From the NCBI GenBank assembly GCA_025201705.1, contig MU616848.1, positions 954-20,351 of the forward strand: DNA of 19,398 bases, read 5' to 3'. The first letter of the stretch is position 1. Each line of letters opens with the position of its first letter. Under the pieces are notes generated by a model, which ran no database searches, was not told the DNA's origin, and worked only from the letters and a program-made list of their open reading frames with translations. This document shows positions 18,329 to 19,398 of the stretch, one piece after another. This DNA comes from Dissophora ornata (Eukaryota > Mortierellomycota > Mortierellomycetes > Mortierellales > Mortierellaceae). Position numbers and translations under genes: made by a program.

Positions 18329-19398
18329 CGCGTTCTCATTAATACTCGAATTCGTGATACAACTACCTGTCTGCTTGGCTGGAGAAGCAGAGAAACGCAG
18401 ACTGTTACCTAGTGATCACTACTGTCACCTAGGCTGCTCTGATTCTTGGCGCATGACCAACATAGCACTTGCGATCTCGGAAAGTCTAGGCAGACGAGGT
18501 GCGAAATGAGGTAATTGGTCTTGATGTCGGGACCTTGGCATCAGAAATGCCTGGCTTACACACTCTCTGCAACGAATGGCAAGGCAGGGACAGGAGGGAA
18601 CAGGAAGGTAAGGGTAAGGAATGAATTTATTGCAGACTGAGGTTCTCTAGCTATAAAGGAGTGCTTCTATTTATACGTATTGCCGTCCTGATTCTTCACG
18701 GAATGCATTCGGCTCGACTCATGATTCATCCGTGCCGGTTGCCTGCTTGGCGATGCACCGGGGGTCCAGACCTCCGATAGTGATCTAGACTTTAGGATAG
18801 AACCCGTAGGTTGCAAGCAGCATATATTTGGTGATAATATAGTTCTCAAATATCCCACTAAACAAAATTTAATTTTGACCTTTACATTCACCATCTCGCT
18901 GTGAGAAGAACTGAGCGCACGTCTAGTCCGTTGCGGCCGAACAGTGGCTCTTCTTTCAGCGCTGTAGACGGTTATCAAAGAGACACCACCAATCTAAAGA
19001 GAAGACGACTGCCACTCTTGATCAATGGGAGACAAGGAGACAAGAAGTCTCGTGGAAGCTAGGACCGAACTTCTGCGAACGAGAGCAATGGCGCGTGTAG
19101 TACACACACATCTGGGTGGTACTGTGGCTCCGGTCAATATAGCTGTTATAAAAAACGTCTCTCTCAGGATATCATCACGCGCGTCCAGGCGCATGAATAA
19201 GCACGTCGGACTCTGCGCAAAGAAAATTATAAGGACTCCAAAGGTCGATCAAATGGCGTGTTATTGTTCCCGATAGTTGAAAGAGTACGCCGGTGGCATC
19301 CAGGCATCAAGTGATGGGAGGCATGCGTGTGCAAGACGGAGGCGAGACGTGGACAATGGGGCAGGCGGGAGATAAGGAGTTGTGGTTATAACTCTTTG
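18329..19398. other. Gene-poor right end, no gene recognised
   Basis: Open frames at 18978-18667 (minus) and 19025-19276 (plus) overlap others, are short and have no recognisable domain or splice structure. A solo-LTR-like signature lies at 18628-18677 on the minus strand. The remainder shows no tandem repeat, RNA gene or clear promoter. Confidence 0.45.
18628..18677 (-). mobile_element. LTR-like signature (TATAAATA, CAGTCTGCAATAAATTC)
   Basis: On the minus strand CGTATAAATA (18677-18668) is followed by CAGTCTGCAATA (18639-18628), whose end merges into AATAAA. A TATA box with an AATAAA only 40 nt downstream is the compact layout expected of a retroelement LTR (U3-R-U5). The same words occur at 1119-1166 in the opposite orientation. 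Downstream there is a CCTGTTCCC/CCTGTCC-rich tract. Ends and a target duplication were not found, so this is tentative. Confidence 0.4.

Noticed and set aside
18667..19276. Open frames at the right end (minus 18978-18667, plus 19025-19276)
   Set aside because: Short, overlapping frames on the opposite strand, no domain, and the first runs into the LTR-like TATA box region.

Overview
The window is eukaryotic and most likely fungal. Genes are interrupted by short GT-AG introns (59 to 160 bp) with pyrimidine-rich 3' ends. Core promoters have TATAAATA or TATATAA boxes about 30 nt ahead of C/T-rich leaders, and AATAAA motifs follow stop codons. The large NACHT / pentapeptide / WD40 protein is of a type I associate, from memory, with Mortierellaceae (Mortierella, Linnemannia, Podila). 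That assignment is inference, because no marker gene is present.

Layout. Positions 1-346 hold a 118-bp satellite with an internal hairpin, followed at 358-688 by an unrelated 64-bp satellite. From 690 to 1350 there is no gene, but a TATA-containing LTR-like signature sits at 1119-1171. On the minus strand, 4331-1467 holds two damaged genes for Cys-containing, coiled-coil proteins of unknown function; one contains in-frame 78-bp and 15-bp minisatellites. On the plus strand, 4908-7741 is an intact eight-exon GMC oxidoreductase of about 700 residues. Convergent with it, 13723-8280 on the minus strand encodes a STAND/NLR-like protein: helical N-terminus, NACHT NTPase, pentapeptide repeats and 14 WD40 blades. 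A 1-nt frameshift falls exactly between blade 7 and blade 8. Upstream of it, 14853-13715 shows a chain of splice-like short exons carrying one open frame. On the minus strand, 16968-15283 is an unknown gene broken by a 1-nt deletion and by a 185-bp pogo/Tigger-like MITE inserted in an exon. Divergent from it, 17174-18245 is a three-exon C2H2 zinc-finger gene. The rest, 18246-19398, holds no convincing gene and carries a second LTR-like signature in the opposite orientation to the first.

How the parts relate. I see no operon-like pathway. The region looks like an accessory, repeat-bordered island: one conserved metabolic gene, one candidate innate-immunity-type receptor, several decaying lineage-specific genes, and recent small transposon activity. 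Several lesions are single-base changes in short homopolymers, so assembly error must be excluded before the genes are called dead. The most interesting items are the frameshift between the two predicted propellers, the cryptic multi-exon frame upstream of the receptor, and the MITE insertion whose flanks still join into one open frame.
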